64,000 nt of DNA from Callorhinus ursinus (taxonomy: Eukaryota > Chordata > Mammalia > Carnivora > Otariidae), in contig NW_020312859.1 of NCBI RefSeq assembly GCF_003265705.1, positions 4,822,145-4,886,144 on the forward strand, written 5' to 3'. A model generated the notes under the pieces. That model was given only the letters and a program-made list of their open reading frames with translations, did not search any database and was not told the origin of the DNA. This document shows, one piece after another, positions 1 to 13,814 of the stretch (the first letter of the stretch is position 1; each line of letters starts with the position of its first letter). The position numbers and the translations under genes are program-made.

Positions 1-194
1 AGCCACTGAGAGGGCATCTCTGGCGCAAGTTGGGTCCCGTCAGCTGAGGGCACCTCTCCAGAAAAGGGGAGTCAGTAGCAGCCAGCACTCCTACAGCTGA
101 GGCCTGGGGACACAGCCACAGAAGAGGACCTGGCAGGGCCCCCATCCCGTCTGGCATGTATGCAGTTAGTCCAGGGAGTGAGATGAGTAGTAGT

Positions 195-799
195 GGGACA
201 TGGGATTTTTGGTGCTAAAGCCAGGATGGCCCTGGGCATACCAGGACGTTGCGTGATGCTAATGGAGGAACAGAGGACTCCTTTGCCTCNNNNNNNNNNN
301 NNNNNNNNNNNNNNNNNNNNNNNNNNNNNNNNNNNNNNNNNNNNNNNNNNNNNNNNNNNNNNNNNNNNNNNNNNNNNNNNNNNNNNNNNNNNNNNNNNNN
401 NNNNNNNNNNNNNNNNNNNNNNNNNNNNNNNNNNNNNNNNNNNNNNNNNNNNNNNNNNNNNNNNNNNNNNNNNNNNNNNNNNNNNNNNNNNNNNNNNNNN
501 NNNNNNNNNNNNNNNNNNNNNNNNNNNNNNNNNNNNNNNNNNNNNNNNNNNNNNNNNNNNNNNNNNNNNNNNNNNNNNNNNNNNNNNNNNNNNNNNNNNN
601 NNNNNNNNNNNNNNNNNNNNNNNNNNNNNNNNNNNNNNNNNNNNNNNNNNNNNNNNNNNNNNNNNNNNNNNNNNNNNNNNNNNNNNNNNAGCTGATCCTG
701 TCTCGAGGCAAAGGAGTCCTCTGTTCCTCCATTAGCGTCACGCAACGTCCTGGTATGCCCAGGGCCATCCTGGCTTTAGCACCAAAAGTCCCATGTCCC
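195..799. repeat. 95-bp inverted repeat flanking the assembly gap
   Basis: Left arm 195-289 and right arm 705-799 are reverse complements over 95 nt with two differences, both T in the left arm against G in the right arm. On a + strand transcript both would be G-U wobble pairs, so the whole stem could pair. The arms are separated by the 400 N plus 15 known bases. Similarity stops abruptly at 195 and 799. It could be a real fold-back duplication or an artefact made where assembly failed. I do not recognise a transposon family in the arms. Confidence 0.9.
290..689. other. Assembly gap, 400 N
   Basis: An uninterrupted run of exactly 400 N. Any open frame spanning it is meaningless. The round number suggests an estimated or placeholder length. 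It sits in the loop of an inverted repeat, a structure known to be hard to sequence and assemble. Confidence 0.99.
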
Positions 800-1379
800 A
801 GGAAACCCCTCAGCCCTGGGCAGACTCACCAAGTCAGCTGGTCACCCTGCTGTCCTGTCAGCCCCTGAATGCCAGCTACCCACCCCCAGCCCCACCGCCA
901 GGGGAAGCAGCTCCTGGCGGCTGAGCAATTCTGTGAAGAAGGGGGGAGCTGTGGGTGTCTGCAGCCAAGACTCAGGAGCTGGGGATGGGGGCCCTGGCCC
1001 AGGAAAGGGGATCTGGGAGGGCACCATCAGTGCCTTCTGCACTGCCCGCCAACATACCCACTCAACTCTAGGCTGCACATAGCAGCCAACACAGTCCTCC
1101 CAGAATACAAGTGTGATGATGCACTTCCCCTCTGGGCAACCTCCCCAGAGCTCCCCAGCGAGACCCGGTGTGAGATGCAAGGCCTTCCAGCAGCCAGCAC
1201 TCCCCCAGTGCCTCCTGGGGGTACCCTGTTTGTGGTTCTGTGCACGTGCCGTGGCCTGGGCTGCCTCTTGGACTCTGAGTTCCACCATCTCTTCTGTTGG
1301 GCAACACTCAGACCTCAGTGTGTCATAGTGACTAGCAGTGCAGACTGTGGGGGCCGACAGCCAGGGTCCAGACTGGGTT

Positions 1380-1553
1380 ACAGCTCACGAGTTGTGTGAC
1401 CTGGTTGTGTTCCTTAACCTGGCTTAACCTCAATGTCCTCATCTGTAAAACAGATAACATAAGGACTAGTGGGAGGATTAAATGAGTTAATACACCGAAA
1501 TGCTCAGAAAAGTAACAGGCATGCAGTGTGTGCTTAATAAATGTTAGCTATTA
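1380..1553 (+). repeat. MIR SINE
   Basis: Old tRNA-derived mammalian SINE in sense orientation. It shows the typical series: a tgtgacc start, a 'cctcatctgtaaaac' core, 'aggattaaatgagttaatac', and a tail reading 'gtgcttaataaatgttagct'. Confidence 0.85.
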
Positions 1554-1567
1554 TTTTCACTGTTAAT

Positions 1568-1800
1568 GTATTTCAAGACTCAGGTCATGCATCACCTCCT
1601 CCAGGAAGCCTTCTCTGATTTCTCCTTCCCCAGGTGGGGTTATCTGATGCTCCTTTAAGCACTTTAATAGGATTATCCACTTAGGAGTCTGCCTCTCCAG
1701 CTAGACCATGAGCTGCTCCAGGGAGAGGACTGTGGCTTTTGTTTCTGCCTTCACAGTGCCTAACACAAGGCTTGGCACAGATAACCCTCGGTGAATCTTC
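1568..1800 (+). repeat. LINE-2 3' end
   Basis: Matches the familiar L2 3' end: 'cacctcctccaggaagcc', 'agaccatgagctgctccagg', a 'ggactgtggctt' block, and 'cctaacacaaggcttggcaca' near the end. It lies directly after the MIR, as is common for these old families. Confidence 0.8.
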
Positions 1801-2455
1801 CTTAATTGAAAGAATGATCAAACACTCTTCCTATTTGGTGCTCTCTGCATATCTGCGGGAGATTGCAAGGTAGGAGAAAGTAGGTAGGGGCCCCGCATAA
1901 GCACAGGCCCCGAGGTGACACCTGACTACAGACTGGGCAGAGAAGTGCCCTTCGCCTGCAGGGTGTCAGTGAGGAGTGGTAGGACCAGAGCCCCAGGCCC
2001 CAGTGCCCCCATCAGTCAGAGAAGCTCTGCTTTTGTTTGTTTCCTGTCTTATAATTCTAAATAAGAATCTAATAGAGGAGTCCGACACGTGTTTTTTTTT
2101 TTTTAATTTGAAAGCCATGGAGACAGTGAGGGAAGCAGACCCCAGTCACTGAAAGGCCTTGTGTTCCACTGGAAATGACTTGAACTTGGTATTTAAGACC
2201 AACCTTTCTCTGAGTCTGTTCTGCTGAATAGAAGTCCTATGACACCCTTGTCAAAAGGACAAACACTGTGGGTGTGTTATAGCGCCCCCTTGGGGATGGA
2301 GAATGTACATGAGCCCACTGAAGGCTCTGAGAAGTCCTGCAGCAAAGGCACTACCTCTACATTATCTACTTCCACGGCTCCCAGACACAACAGATCACAG
2401 GAGTCACCCTGTGTGGCAACCCTTGCTCATCCTGGCAGGGTCCTGCCCTCCCTGA

Positions 2456-2716
<261 letters not shown>

Positions 2717-3019
2717 TAAGCAACAGCCTCCAGCTCCAAACAAGGCTGCTTCTGCAGGGCTGCTCTCAGGGAGGGAGACGAAGTCCTTCCAGCGGCCTTT
2801 CTTCTTTGCCTTCAAGACTGCCCTGCCTGTCCCCAAGTTCAGCCCAGGTCCCAAGGTCTGCTTGGGACAACAACAACAGTAAAGTAATAGTAGCAGTACC
2901 AGTGGGTATCATTACTGTTGCCCTGAAATAGTAAAGCCCTCTGGGGACGTGGGCTCACACTGACAGCGTCTGTTACGTGTGCACTTGGCACACTCCTCAT
3001 GCAGCCTGGAGGGGTGGGC

Positions 3020-3115
3020 ATTAAGCATCCTTCCCATTCTACAGATGAGAACATTGAGGTGCTGGGAAGGTGGGCCCTTTGCTCGGGGCACGCAGGTGTA
3101 AGCCAGCAGCGCTGG
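3020..3115 (-). repeat. MIR SINE fragment
   Basis: Antisense MIR core: 'cattctacagatgagaaca' followed by a degenerate 'gctcggggcacgcaggt' block. Confidence 0.65.
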
Positions 3116-4009
3116 GAGTTGACAGGCTTTTCTCCAGTCACTCGCCCTCGGCTGCTTGCCACGGCAGCGGGGCACCTCCGTGGAAGCATGCTGCTCTTCA
3201 GTTCTGTTATTTTAAAAACTCAGTTGCTGGCCTGCAGGCTCCTTAACCGAGAGTAAATGGACAGCGCAAGGCTTCACCTTATTATGGAGAAGAGGTATTT
3301 TCAGCTCTGACCTAGAAAGTCACATGGGGAATGACTGGCACGTTTTCCAATCCTCCTAAATGGAGATGAAGTGTCGTGTCAAGGGCATTAAGAATTGGAC
3401 CAGACCTGAAGGCCAGCTGGCCCGCACACTCCTGCCTCCCTCTTCCAGTGTGACCTTAGGCCCAGCCCAGCTTTTCAGACCCTGTGTGTTCTTGACTTAC
3501 GCCTGCCCTGGCAATGTCCACGTCAGTCAAGGTCTTGAGTGAAGCCAAGGAGGGACTCCACAAACTGCAGGCCTCTCAGGGCCAGCCCCTTGTCACTCAG
3601 CATCCATTTACCCTCCCCACGGGAGCAGGTGGGAATTAGAGACCCCATTTCACAGATGAGGTCACTGAGGGTTGGGAGGTAATAGTGGCCGTCAGCCCTG
3701 GACTCTCTAAGCGTTTTGCATATATCCTCTGCTTTACGGCTCATGACAGTTCAAGGACAGTAGAACGTTAGCCCCCAAGTCCTGTGTCCCAGAGAGCAGC
3801 CAGAGCAGGAGTAAGGGAGGAAGGGAGACGATTTATTAGGCTCTCCTTGCACGACGGCTCTATGTCTTTCCTCCAGAGCCAGTCCGCCTAACACGCCTGG
3901 CACAGTGGTCCCCACTCCTGGGACCATGCTGAAGATGAAATGTGCTGGCTGCCATATCCTCGGTGCCTCGGAGAAGTCCTGACATCTAAGAAGCACTTAA
4001 AAACACTAC

Positions 4010-4145
4010 CGTTCTCTGCCTCTGATACTGGTCCGCTCCCCAGACTGTTAATTCTTCAGAGCAGAAACCATGTCTGCTTATCTTCATATCCCACCCCCGA
4101 TCCCACCATCTAGTGCATACTGGGTGCTCAATAAGTACTTGTTGA
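4010..4145 (+). repeat. LINE-2 3' end
   Basis: L2 3'-end signature: 'gaccatg'-like block 'cagaaaccatgtctgct', then 'ctagtgcatactgggtgctc' and 'aataagtacttgttgaat'. Confidence 0.75.
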
Positions 4146-4149
4146 ATAT

Positions 4150-4412
4150 AAGTAGCTACCATTTACTGAGAAATTGCAACGTAGCTAGGCATAGGGCTAG
4201 GTAATTTACATGCACTGGGCTCTTTCGGCATCATTTCGTGCAATGTACATGTATTGTGCAATCAATGCTACAGGGTCGGTCTATTTATTATTATCAGCCT
4301 CATTTCATGGTTGCGGTTACTGAAACCCAGAAAGGTTAAGTCATGTACCCAAGGTCACACAGCTAGTAAGTGGTTAAGCCGGGCTTGGGTTCCAGGGGTC
4401 TGACCCCAAATA
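4150..4412 (-). repeat. MIR SINE, nearly complete
   Basis: Antisense MIR of nearly full length. It reads 'taccatttactgagaaattg', the core 'ctcatttcatggttgcggtt', 'aaggtcacacagctagtaag' and 'gggcttgggttccaggggtc'. It abuts the L2 end just before it. Confidence 0.85.
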
Positions 4413-5527
4413 TGATAAGCTCAGTTGTTATGTGAGGCTGAAATACAGCTCAAGTCCTCAAGAGAACCCGGCAGGGAGGCAGGTTATATGTGTGAGGCTT
4501 ATGGGCACCAGGCAGGTTGTTCACCCATGGTGGATCCAAGATTCAAAACCAGGTCAGGATGCTTGTTTCCCCTAACACAGATGGAGGAGGACACTTCAGG
4601 AAGATGCCGATGAGTGGCTGTTTGTGCTCCCTCCCAGACCCCGGGGCCCAGGCTGCTGAGACCCTTCTGGGGGTGGGGGGGTTGAATTCAGGGCGGAAAG
4701 GTACAAATACAAGTCAAACTTCACTCACTTAAAACCATGAAATTTTACTAAGAACCAAGACTGCTTCCCATGGGTTTGTTTTCCAGATCATTGTGGGTGA
4801 CAATCCTGCCTGGATTTATGGTCAGCCAGTCCTGCTTTCTTCCTGCCCCATCACTTATTTCCCTAGGGGAAGCAAGATGTGAAAACACAGTCAGCATGGG
4901 CCTCCTTGCTAGTCTGGCCTTCACTTTCTAAACTACGTGCACTTAAGGCCAGTGTTCTATTTGTCTCTGGTTCAGAGCCATGCCTGGAAACCAGTGCTGA
5001 TGGGGGAAGGACAGGCCGTGGTCCATGGGTCATGCTGAGTTCTTTTGCTATTTTGTACTTGGTTTGAGATTTTTCTAAAGGAAGCCACCAGTGATCAGAA
5101 TTGACTATGTATCAGAATCACAGTACGTCTCCCAGACCAGGGTCTTGGGACTGTCACCTATTCCAGTTGAAGAATGCTCCTGGCTCACGTTCCTGGGAAA
5201 ACAGATGCCCGTGGAGCCAAACCTGGGGCTTGCGTCATGGGACCTGGGACTCACTCTCTGTCTGCGGGCCTGCTCAGAGGATCTGCCTTCCCACATCTGC
5301 CCACATCTCTCCTTCCTTGTTTCCATCCGTCAGCCTATTTGCTGACAAAGGGAAATAGACAGAAGGGGGAGTGGGGAAGACATGTCTATTAGGCATCTCC
5401 AGCATGCCGGGCACCATGCCTTATACGATACAGACGGATTAGCTTCACCCACTAGAGGAGGAAACAGTGTGCAAACGTGTTGTCGAAGCATGTGTTTTGT
5501 GCTACGACTGTTATTAGGAGTGGATGT

Positions 5528-5757
5528 CTAAGAGCACAGACCCGAGAGCCAGATGGCTGGGCTGAAAAGTCCCACCTCCATGGCATGCCGGCTCTGTGAC
5601 CTTGAGCGAGGTCAGCTCTCTGCATCTCGCTTTTCTCGCCTGTAAAATGGGGTGAGAAACTTCCCAATGACCTCACAAGGGAGCCAATAGGTAATGTTTG
5701 TAAAAGCACTTAGAACAATGTCTGGTACTTTGTAAGCATTAAGTGAGTCCTTGCTAA
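5528..5757 (+). repeat. MIR SINE, nearly complete
   Basis: Sense MIR: 'tctgtgaccttgagcgaggt', 'gcctgtaaaatggggtgag', 'aagcacttagaacaatgtct', and a tail near 'gtaagcattaagtgagt'. A second, antisense MIR piece follows at about 5805-5925 ('cattttacagaagagaaagc'). Confidence 0.85.
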
Positions 5758-5990
5758 ATGAGGACAACAAAAGTAAGCAGGTTCTGCTAAAATAGCCCCC
5801 AATGCAAGCATTGCTCTCCCATTTTACAGAAGAGAAAGCTGAGGCTACAATTTCACTTGCTTGCTCAGAGTCTCCCAGCAGCACTAGGATTCAGACTGTT
5901 GTGTCTGACCTCTGCAGCCTGCTGCCTCTTTGCAGGGTCCTTGGACAGGGCTGAGTGGTTGGGGGGGGCAGGGAGCCTCGCCTGGGCTAG

Positions 5991-8577
<2,587 letters not shown>

Positions 8578-8771
8578 TAACCAGTCACTCGGTGACTGCT
8601 GACACATGTTTTTAATTGTGATCATGTGTTTAACTTAGTTCTAGTCTAGTCCTAGTTGTGGGTGGACCAAGTTTCTAAACACAGGTGTGAGTTTCGTGCT
8701 CCGCCATCCCTAAAGGGACTCGGATTTTCTTGCCATTTCTGTACAATTGGAGTGTATTGGTCCTAGATCCT

Positions 8772-8926
8772 CACTACTCAAAGTGGGGTCTGGAGACCAG
8801 CACCATCACCTTCACCTGGGAGTTCATCAGGAATGTAGAATCCTGGGTCCCACCCATATCTAGAATGTGCAGTCTAACAAGATCTCCAGATGATTTGTCT
8901 GCACATTAAACTTTGAGAAGCACCAT
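8772..8926. mobile_element. hAT-Charlie non-autonomous DNA element (MER5-like)
   Basis: Ends resemble the MER5 terminal inverted repeats ('tactcaaagtggggtctgg' against 'cattaaactttgagaagcac'). The internal 'agaatcctgggtcccaccca' and 'gcagtctaacaagatctcca' are typical of this old mammalian family. Assigned by recall of the consensus only. Confidence 0.65.
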
Positions 8927-9754
8927 CCCAGAGCTCAGCTCAGCTCAGGCATGGCAGATCTGCACCTTGCAGCCCATGTGGCCAAAATGGTGGCACCTTT
9001 GGTCTGGAGGTCTGGACATGTATCACTGAGTAAGCCAAGAGTCCAACCTGTTGTCCTGAGGTCCGTGCCAGGGTCATCCCTGGGCAACAGGAGTTGAGAA
9101 CCAGGCAGCAGGAAGCAAGGAAGTTTCAGGAATTGAGGGGCAAGTGCTCGGCCCATGATTCCACGGGCAGATACCCCAGCCAGGCCAGTTCCCCCATGCT
9201 CCCTTAAACGGAAGCTTTATTGATTGGGACAGGAGACCAAGTGCAGAATGGAGGAAAGATGGAGGCCACAGGCCCCTCCTGGGTGCACAGAGCATCTGGT
9301 CTTCTGGCTGGACAGTTCAGCTCTGGCCCCACACTTGCAAGACTCAATCTGCAGAACACAGCCCTGAAATTTTCCAGATGCCTAGATCTTGCCCCCCTGG
9401 GGATCTCTCACCCATCCTGAGCAGCTCGTTCCAAAAACCACTTTCTCTGAGAGGAGCATTGGGGAAATCCTTTCCCTCCTTCCACAACACTTGAAGGGAT
9501 ACGTAACACTCATTAGAGATTCCCCAGCCCCACCCCCACCCCCACCCTCTCACCTCCTGGCTGGCCCACCCTTTACAGAGATGAGCAGGTTGACAGGTGT
9601 TGGCAGCCTGTTTCTGCTCTGCACGTGGGCGTGCCGCCCTGCGGCCTTGGCATCATGGGGGTGTCACACAGCCCTGACAGGGGCTCTCAGCTCCCAGGGC
9701 ATGGAGCAGCCAACAGGAGATGGCGGCATATCACACAGGAGAAGAACAAGTCCT

Positions 9755-9781
9755 GGGGGTGGGGGGGCGGGGCCTGGAGGG
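9755..9781 (+). other. G-quadruplex-forming motif upstream of an exon
   Basis: Four guanine runs (G5, G7, G4, G3) are separated by 1, 1 and 6 bases, which fits the usual G3+N1-7 quadruplex pattern on the + strand. It lies 115 bp upstream of the PTPRT exon at 9896. Formation and effect are inference. Confidence 0.6.
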
Positions 9782-9814
9782 CCAAGCTTGGAGGACGGAG
9801 ATAGGATGGGGTAG

Positions 9815-10075
<261 letters not shown>

Positions 10076-11443
10076 TGAGCCCTGGCTGGCACTCACTGGG
10101 AAGTCTCTTCGAGGTGGAGATGGCTGGAGCCCAGGGCACTGACACCCCACACCACCACCCCCAGACAGCCTCTCCTTGCTTCTCATCTTCTGGCCCCAAG
10201 GACCGTTGCTCCCCCTGAAGGCTCTGGTCCAAACCTATGTACAAGCTGTGTTCTTGGCTCTTTGCTCCCATAAGCTTGGAAAGAATGGACCAAAAGCATA
10301 AAGTATGTGTCCATGACAGCATGGCACAGGCCTGCCCAGTACCCCCTCCCACTGCCTATAGAGCTGACTCTCAGCCTTCTGTTCAGTTCAGGAAACATTC
10401 TATATGCCAGGCCTTGGCCTGAGCCCTGGGAATGCAAGATGGTACAGACATGGGTTCTGCCCTCGGGGAGCTCCCAGGCAGGTTCCCAGATAACCCCTGT
10501 GCAGAGGCAAGAATGAGACTGGCAGGTAGTAAGTGATCAGTAAGTGGCTACTGGACAAGTGATGGGATGTGGCAAAGGGGGCATAGAAGGGGACAGGCCA
10601 TGTTCCTGACTATTCCATCAGGGGTACTGTCTCCTGCTTTCTCAGCATCAAGTCCAAGAAGGGCACTCCCACCCTGACCTGGTTTAGGAGTCATGACCCC
10701 AATGAGGAGGTCATGTCCTTGCCCCAGTGAGTCCTTGCTCCTGACTCATAGGCTTCCCCACTGGGTCCTTCACCTCCTTCCTGTGGTCATCCCTCCACCT
10801 CCTGAATATAGAGATGTTTGCAGCAGAAAGGAGCCATGGATCATCTGGTCTCATCCTTGTACTTTTTAGCAAAGGAAACTGAGGTCAGAAAGAGGAAGAG
10901 ACTTGCTCAAGGTCACCCCCAGAAAGCTAGTGGCAGAGCCAGAACACAGAACTCACACTCTAGAATTCATTTCATGGGACTCCCCACAGTTTGTGCAATC
11001 CAAGAAAATACAGACATCTCGCCTCCCGAGGCTCAGGACCAAGAATACCATTGCCTGATTGGAAATAAGCTCTTCCAGGTTCCCCTCCCCGCTCATGTCC
11101 AAGGTCACGTCCATCCAGCCCACATGGACTTCCCATCTCCCCCAGAACAGGCAGGAATGTGCAATGCCCTCTCTTGGGGTCAAAGCCAACTACTTCTCTG
11201 ACCTCTGATCCTCCTGAAAATCTCCCCAAGGGCCCTTGGTGTTGGAGGCAGGGAAGTGATGGGAGATCAATGCCTATCAGCTCTGTCGGGGACTGCCCTG
11301 GCCTCTGTCCACAGGGGGAGTCCTCCATGGACTCCCTCCTATGGGTCCCAAAGCGGGAGCTTTGTCCTGGTCAGATCAAATAGCTAGATGTGGAAGGGAA
11401 ACCTCTGGCTTTAGCTTAGAGTCCTCCAAGATCAATGTGTGCT

Positions 11444-11505
11444 TGTACGTGTATGTGTGCGTGTGTGTGCGTGTGTGTGTGTGTGTGTGCGCGCGTGCAC
11501 ATGTG
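11444..11505. repeat. (TG)n-rich microsatellite with Z-DNA potential
   Basis: 62 bases of strictly alternating purine and pyrimidine: mainly TG with interspersed TA, AC and a GCGCGC stretch near 11489-11495. Such tracts can adopt left-handed Z-DNA. Confidence 0.85.
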
Positions 11506-11761
11506 GAGGGGGACAAGAGATGGGGCCTGGGGGTGTAATCACACTTCCAAGTTCCTCATTGCTTTTTCTCCCACTTGTCCCAACTCTCTCTCCCTGGCTT
11601 CCTCATCTATGCAAGGATCAAACATGCTTCTGGCCTCTACTTAGTAGATTAGATGCTGCCTGGAGCCAAATGCCTTCTGCCAAGCTCTGATGCTGATTGT
11701 GTTCTCTTTGTCCACAGGGCATTTCTCCTGTGAGCCGTCACGAGGCCTTTGCCTTTCTTAC

Positions 11762-11788
11762 AAAAAAAAAAAAAAAAAAAAAAAAAAA
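11762..11788 (+). repeat. Homopolymer A27
   Basis: 27 consecutive A, preceded by 'gcctttcttac' and followed by 'ggtccttatc'. No SINE, L1 or gene-like body is recognisable upstream, so its origin as a retroposon tail is unproven. It may vary in length or be miscounted. Confidence 0.9.
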
Positions 11789-12039
11789 GGTCCTTATCTG
11801 TATTCCAGTTCAGTCTGTGCATTATCTGGTAACCATAGCAGCTTTGCTCCTAGCAGAAAAATATGAAGTCCTCTGGGCTAATTTTTAATGTTTCCCCTGG
11901 TAAAGGATGATGTTATCCATGAAATGGATTGCCGGCTGATCCCTGAAACCCGGCAGGAGCGTGGATCTCGAACATATTTTCAGATAAGGCTTTGTCAGGC
12001 ATGCTGGTCTAATAGAGCATTTATCACAGAGACAGAGAG

Positions 12040-12245
12040 AAAGGAAAGAGAACTAACATTCACTGAGTGTTGGGCACCATGTCGGGACCTGGGACTTATC
12101 CTGACTCATTCTGTATTTGGGTATTATTGTCCCCGCTTTCCAGATGAAATACTGAGGCTCAGAGTATTTGTGTGACTGTCTCCAGGTTGACTAGCTCAGA
12201 AAGGGTGAAGCCCGGGGTCTGGATTCTGTCTTTTGACTCTTAAAA
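12040..12245 (-). repeat. MIR SINE
   Basis: Antisense MIR: 'aactaacattcactgagtgt', 'gggcaccatgtcgggacctg', 'ctttccagatgaaatactg', 'aggctcagagta' and the distal 'aagcccggggtctgga'. Confidence 0.8.
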
Positions 12246-12977
12246 TCTAGATTCTTTTCCGTGTCTGGAAATGGCTCAGAGACCTGCTATCTGCAGCTGG
12301 AGTTTGGGTTTTGGAGAAACTAAATATTCTGCCCCCCACCCTTTGACCATTGCACTGGCCAGGAGAAGGCCCTTGGAAGACGGGACCCTGGTGTCTGCAT
12401 GACATCCACAGCCACAAGGCATCAAGAAATCATTTATGTAATACGGTTGGCAGGGTCTTTTGTCCGGCTCTTCCCCTGGTCTGGATGGGCAAGCCTCTCT
12501 TTACTCCCCATCTTCCTGCTGCCACAGGGCCTGTCTCTCAAGAAAGCTTGTTAAGAAGATAGGCTGTGGACAATCTCCGGTTTCATGGGCCACTAAAGGA
12601 GAAGGCCTCCAATCTTTCCAAACACCTTCTCACAAGATACTCTAGTAAATAGGGCCCCGCCAAAGCTTCCCACATAGCCCAGACTCTCTCAAGCTCTTTT
12701 CTGTGGGCCTCACTTTCCCCGTCTGTAACATGGAACTGAGTATATTCATTTGTTTGCTGGACCTGTACTGAGGGTCTCATGTGTCAGCCACACCACCAGT
12801 GCCAAGGATGAAGAACCACGTCAGGGATGTTTCTGTCCTGCCAGTGGGCTCAGAGCCCCGTTCATGTGTCCTGGTCTTTTCAAATACAAATCTCATTCAC
12901 TCTGCATGACAACCATCCCAGAATGGGAGTTGTGATTCCCATTTTCCAGATTAGAAAGATCTAATAACTTGCCAGGG

Positions 12978-13022
12978 CTTAGCACCACAGTCTTGCTACA
13001 GAGACAGATGAGCACTTAGCAC
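12978..13022 (+). repeat. 29-nt templated insertion flanked by an 8-bp direct repeat
   Basis: The 29 nt at 12986-13014 are identical to 14659-14687, 1.67 kb downstream in the same orientation. The block is bordered exactly by the duplicated octamer CTTAGCAC (12978-12985 and 13015-13022). At the downstream site the same block is embedded in antisense L2-like sequence, where it fits the family, which suggests that site was the donor. Confidence 0.8.
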
Positions 13023-13036
13023 TCTACAAATGATGC

Positions 13037-13080
13037 TCGGATGGATGGGTGGATGGGTGGATGGATGGGCGGGTGGATGA
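13037..13080 (+). repeat. GGAT/GGGT tetranucleotide microsatellite
   Basis: Imperfect repeats of 'ggatggatgggt' type, likely length-variable. Confidence 0.85.
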
Positions 13081-13682
13081 CTGATAACCTACAAGTCAGA
13101 AGGCTGGATTTGAACCCCAGGTCTGCCTGACGCTAAAACCTGAGCACCTTCCACTGCCCATTGCCTCACAGCATACCATGCCCACCTTCTGACAAGCCAC
13201 CTCCGCCCTCGTTCTGGCCTTGGAGCGGGAGCGAGCCTCCTGCAACAGAAGCCCCTTCAGGAGGCTCTCTGCCTTGGGCCGAGCCATCCCCTCCTCCAGC
13301 ATTGTGGGCACAGAAACACAGATATCCCCAGTGTCCCAGGAGGTGCTTTGGGCAGCAAAGCAGCAAATCTGCATCCAGAATCTTTCATTTCATATTGTAA
13401 TAATGATTATTTGCTGAGCTCTAAACATAAATAATTTATTTGGATAATCCCCAGCCGAGTGACACTTTGCTCATGAAATGTCTTAGTTTAGAGGAGAATG
13501 AGTTCGTTATGAGAAAGGCCCCCTTGGCCACTGGGGGCACCCACAGATGACAGAACAGGTAGGTGTCTTGTGCAATCTGTTCAGCAGGCTCACGGGCCTC
13601 TGGCAGCCATGCAAGCCTCCTCCCCATCAGAATATCACTGCTGGGTGTGTCCTTCACGAAGCCTGTGTCATTCCTTTATCAG

Positions 13683-13814
13683 AGCCACAAGCAGCCTGCT
13701 GCCTTCGTGGTCACCCAGCACCCTCTACCCAACACCGTGGCAGACTTCTGGAGGCTGGTGTTCGACTACAACTGCTCCTCCGTGGTGATGCTGAATGAGA
13801 TGGACACTGCCCAG
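13683..13814 (+). CDS. PTPRT: PTPRT exon: D2 core (SHKQPAAF ... MLNEMDTAQ)
   Basis: 132 nt (44 codons), phase 0 at both ends. It starts directly after a CTTTATCAG acceptor and ends CAG|GTAGGA. It encodes the D2 stretch equivalent to the conserved FIATQGP-type motif of PTPs, here [17 protein letters not shown], followed by the [15 protein letters not shown] beta strand. TQHPLPNT replaces the TQGPLxNT of active domains, in keeping with D2 divergence. This exon precedes the longest intron in the window (24.9 kb). Confidence 0.97.

Noticed and set aside
193..768. Four overlapping open frames on both strands across 193-768
   Set aside because: They run through 400 N, and their real parts are mirror translations of the inverted repeat. 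No coding evidence.
842..1399. Open frames of 148-176 codons on both strands
   Set aside because: GC-rich intron sequence, low-complexity composition, no domain, no splice context.
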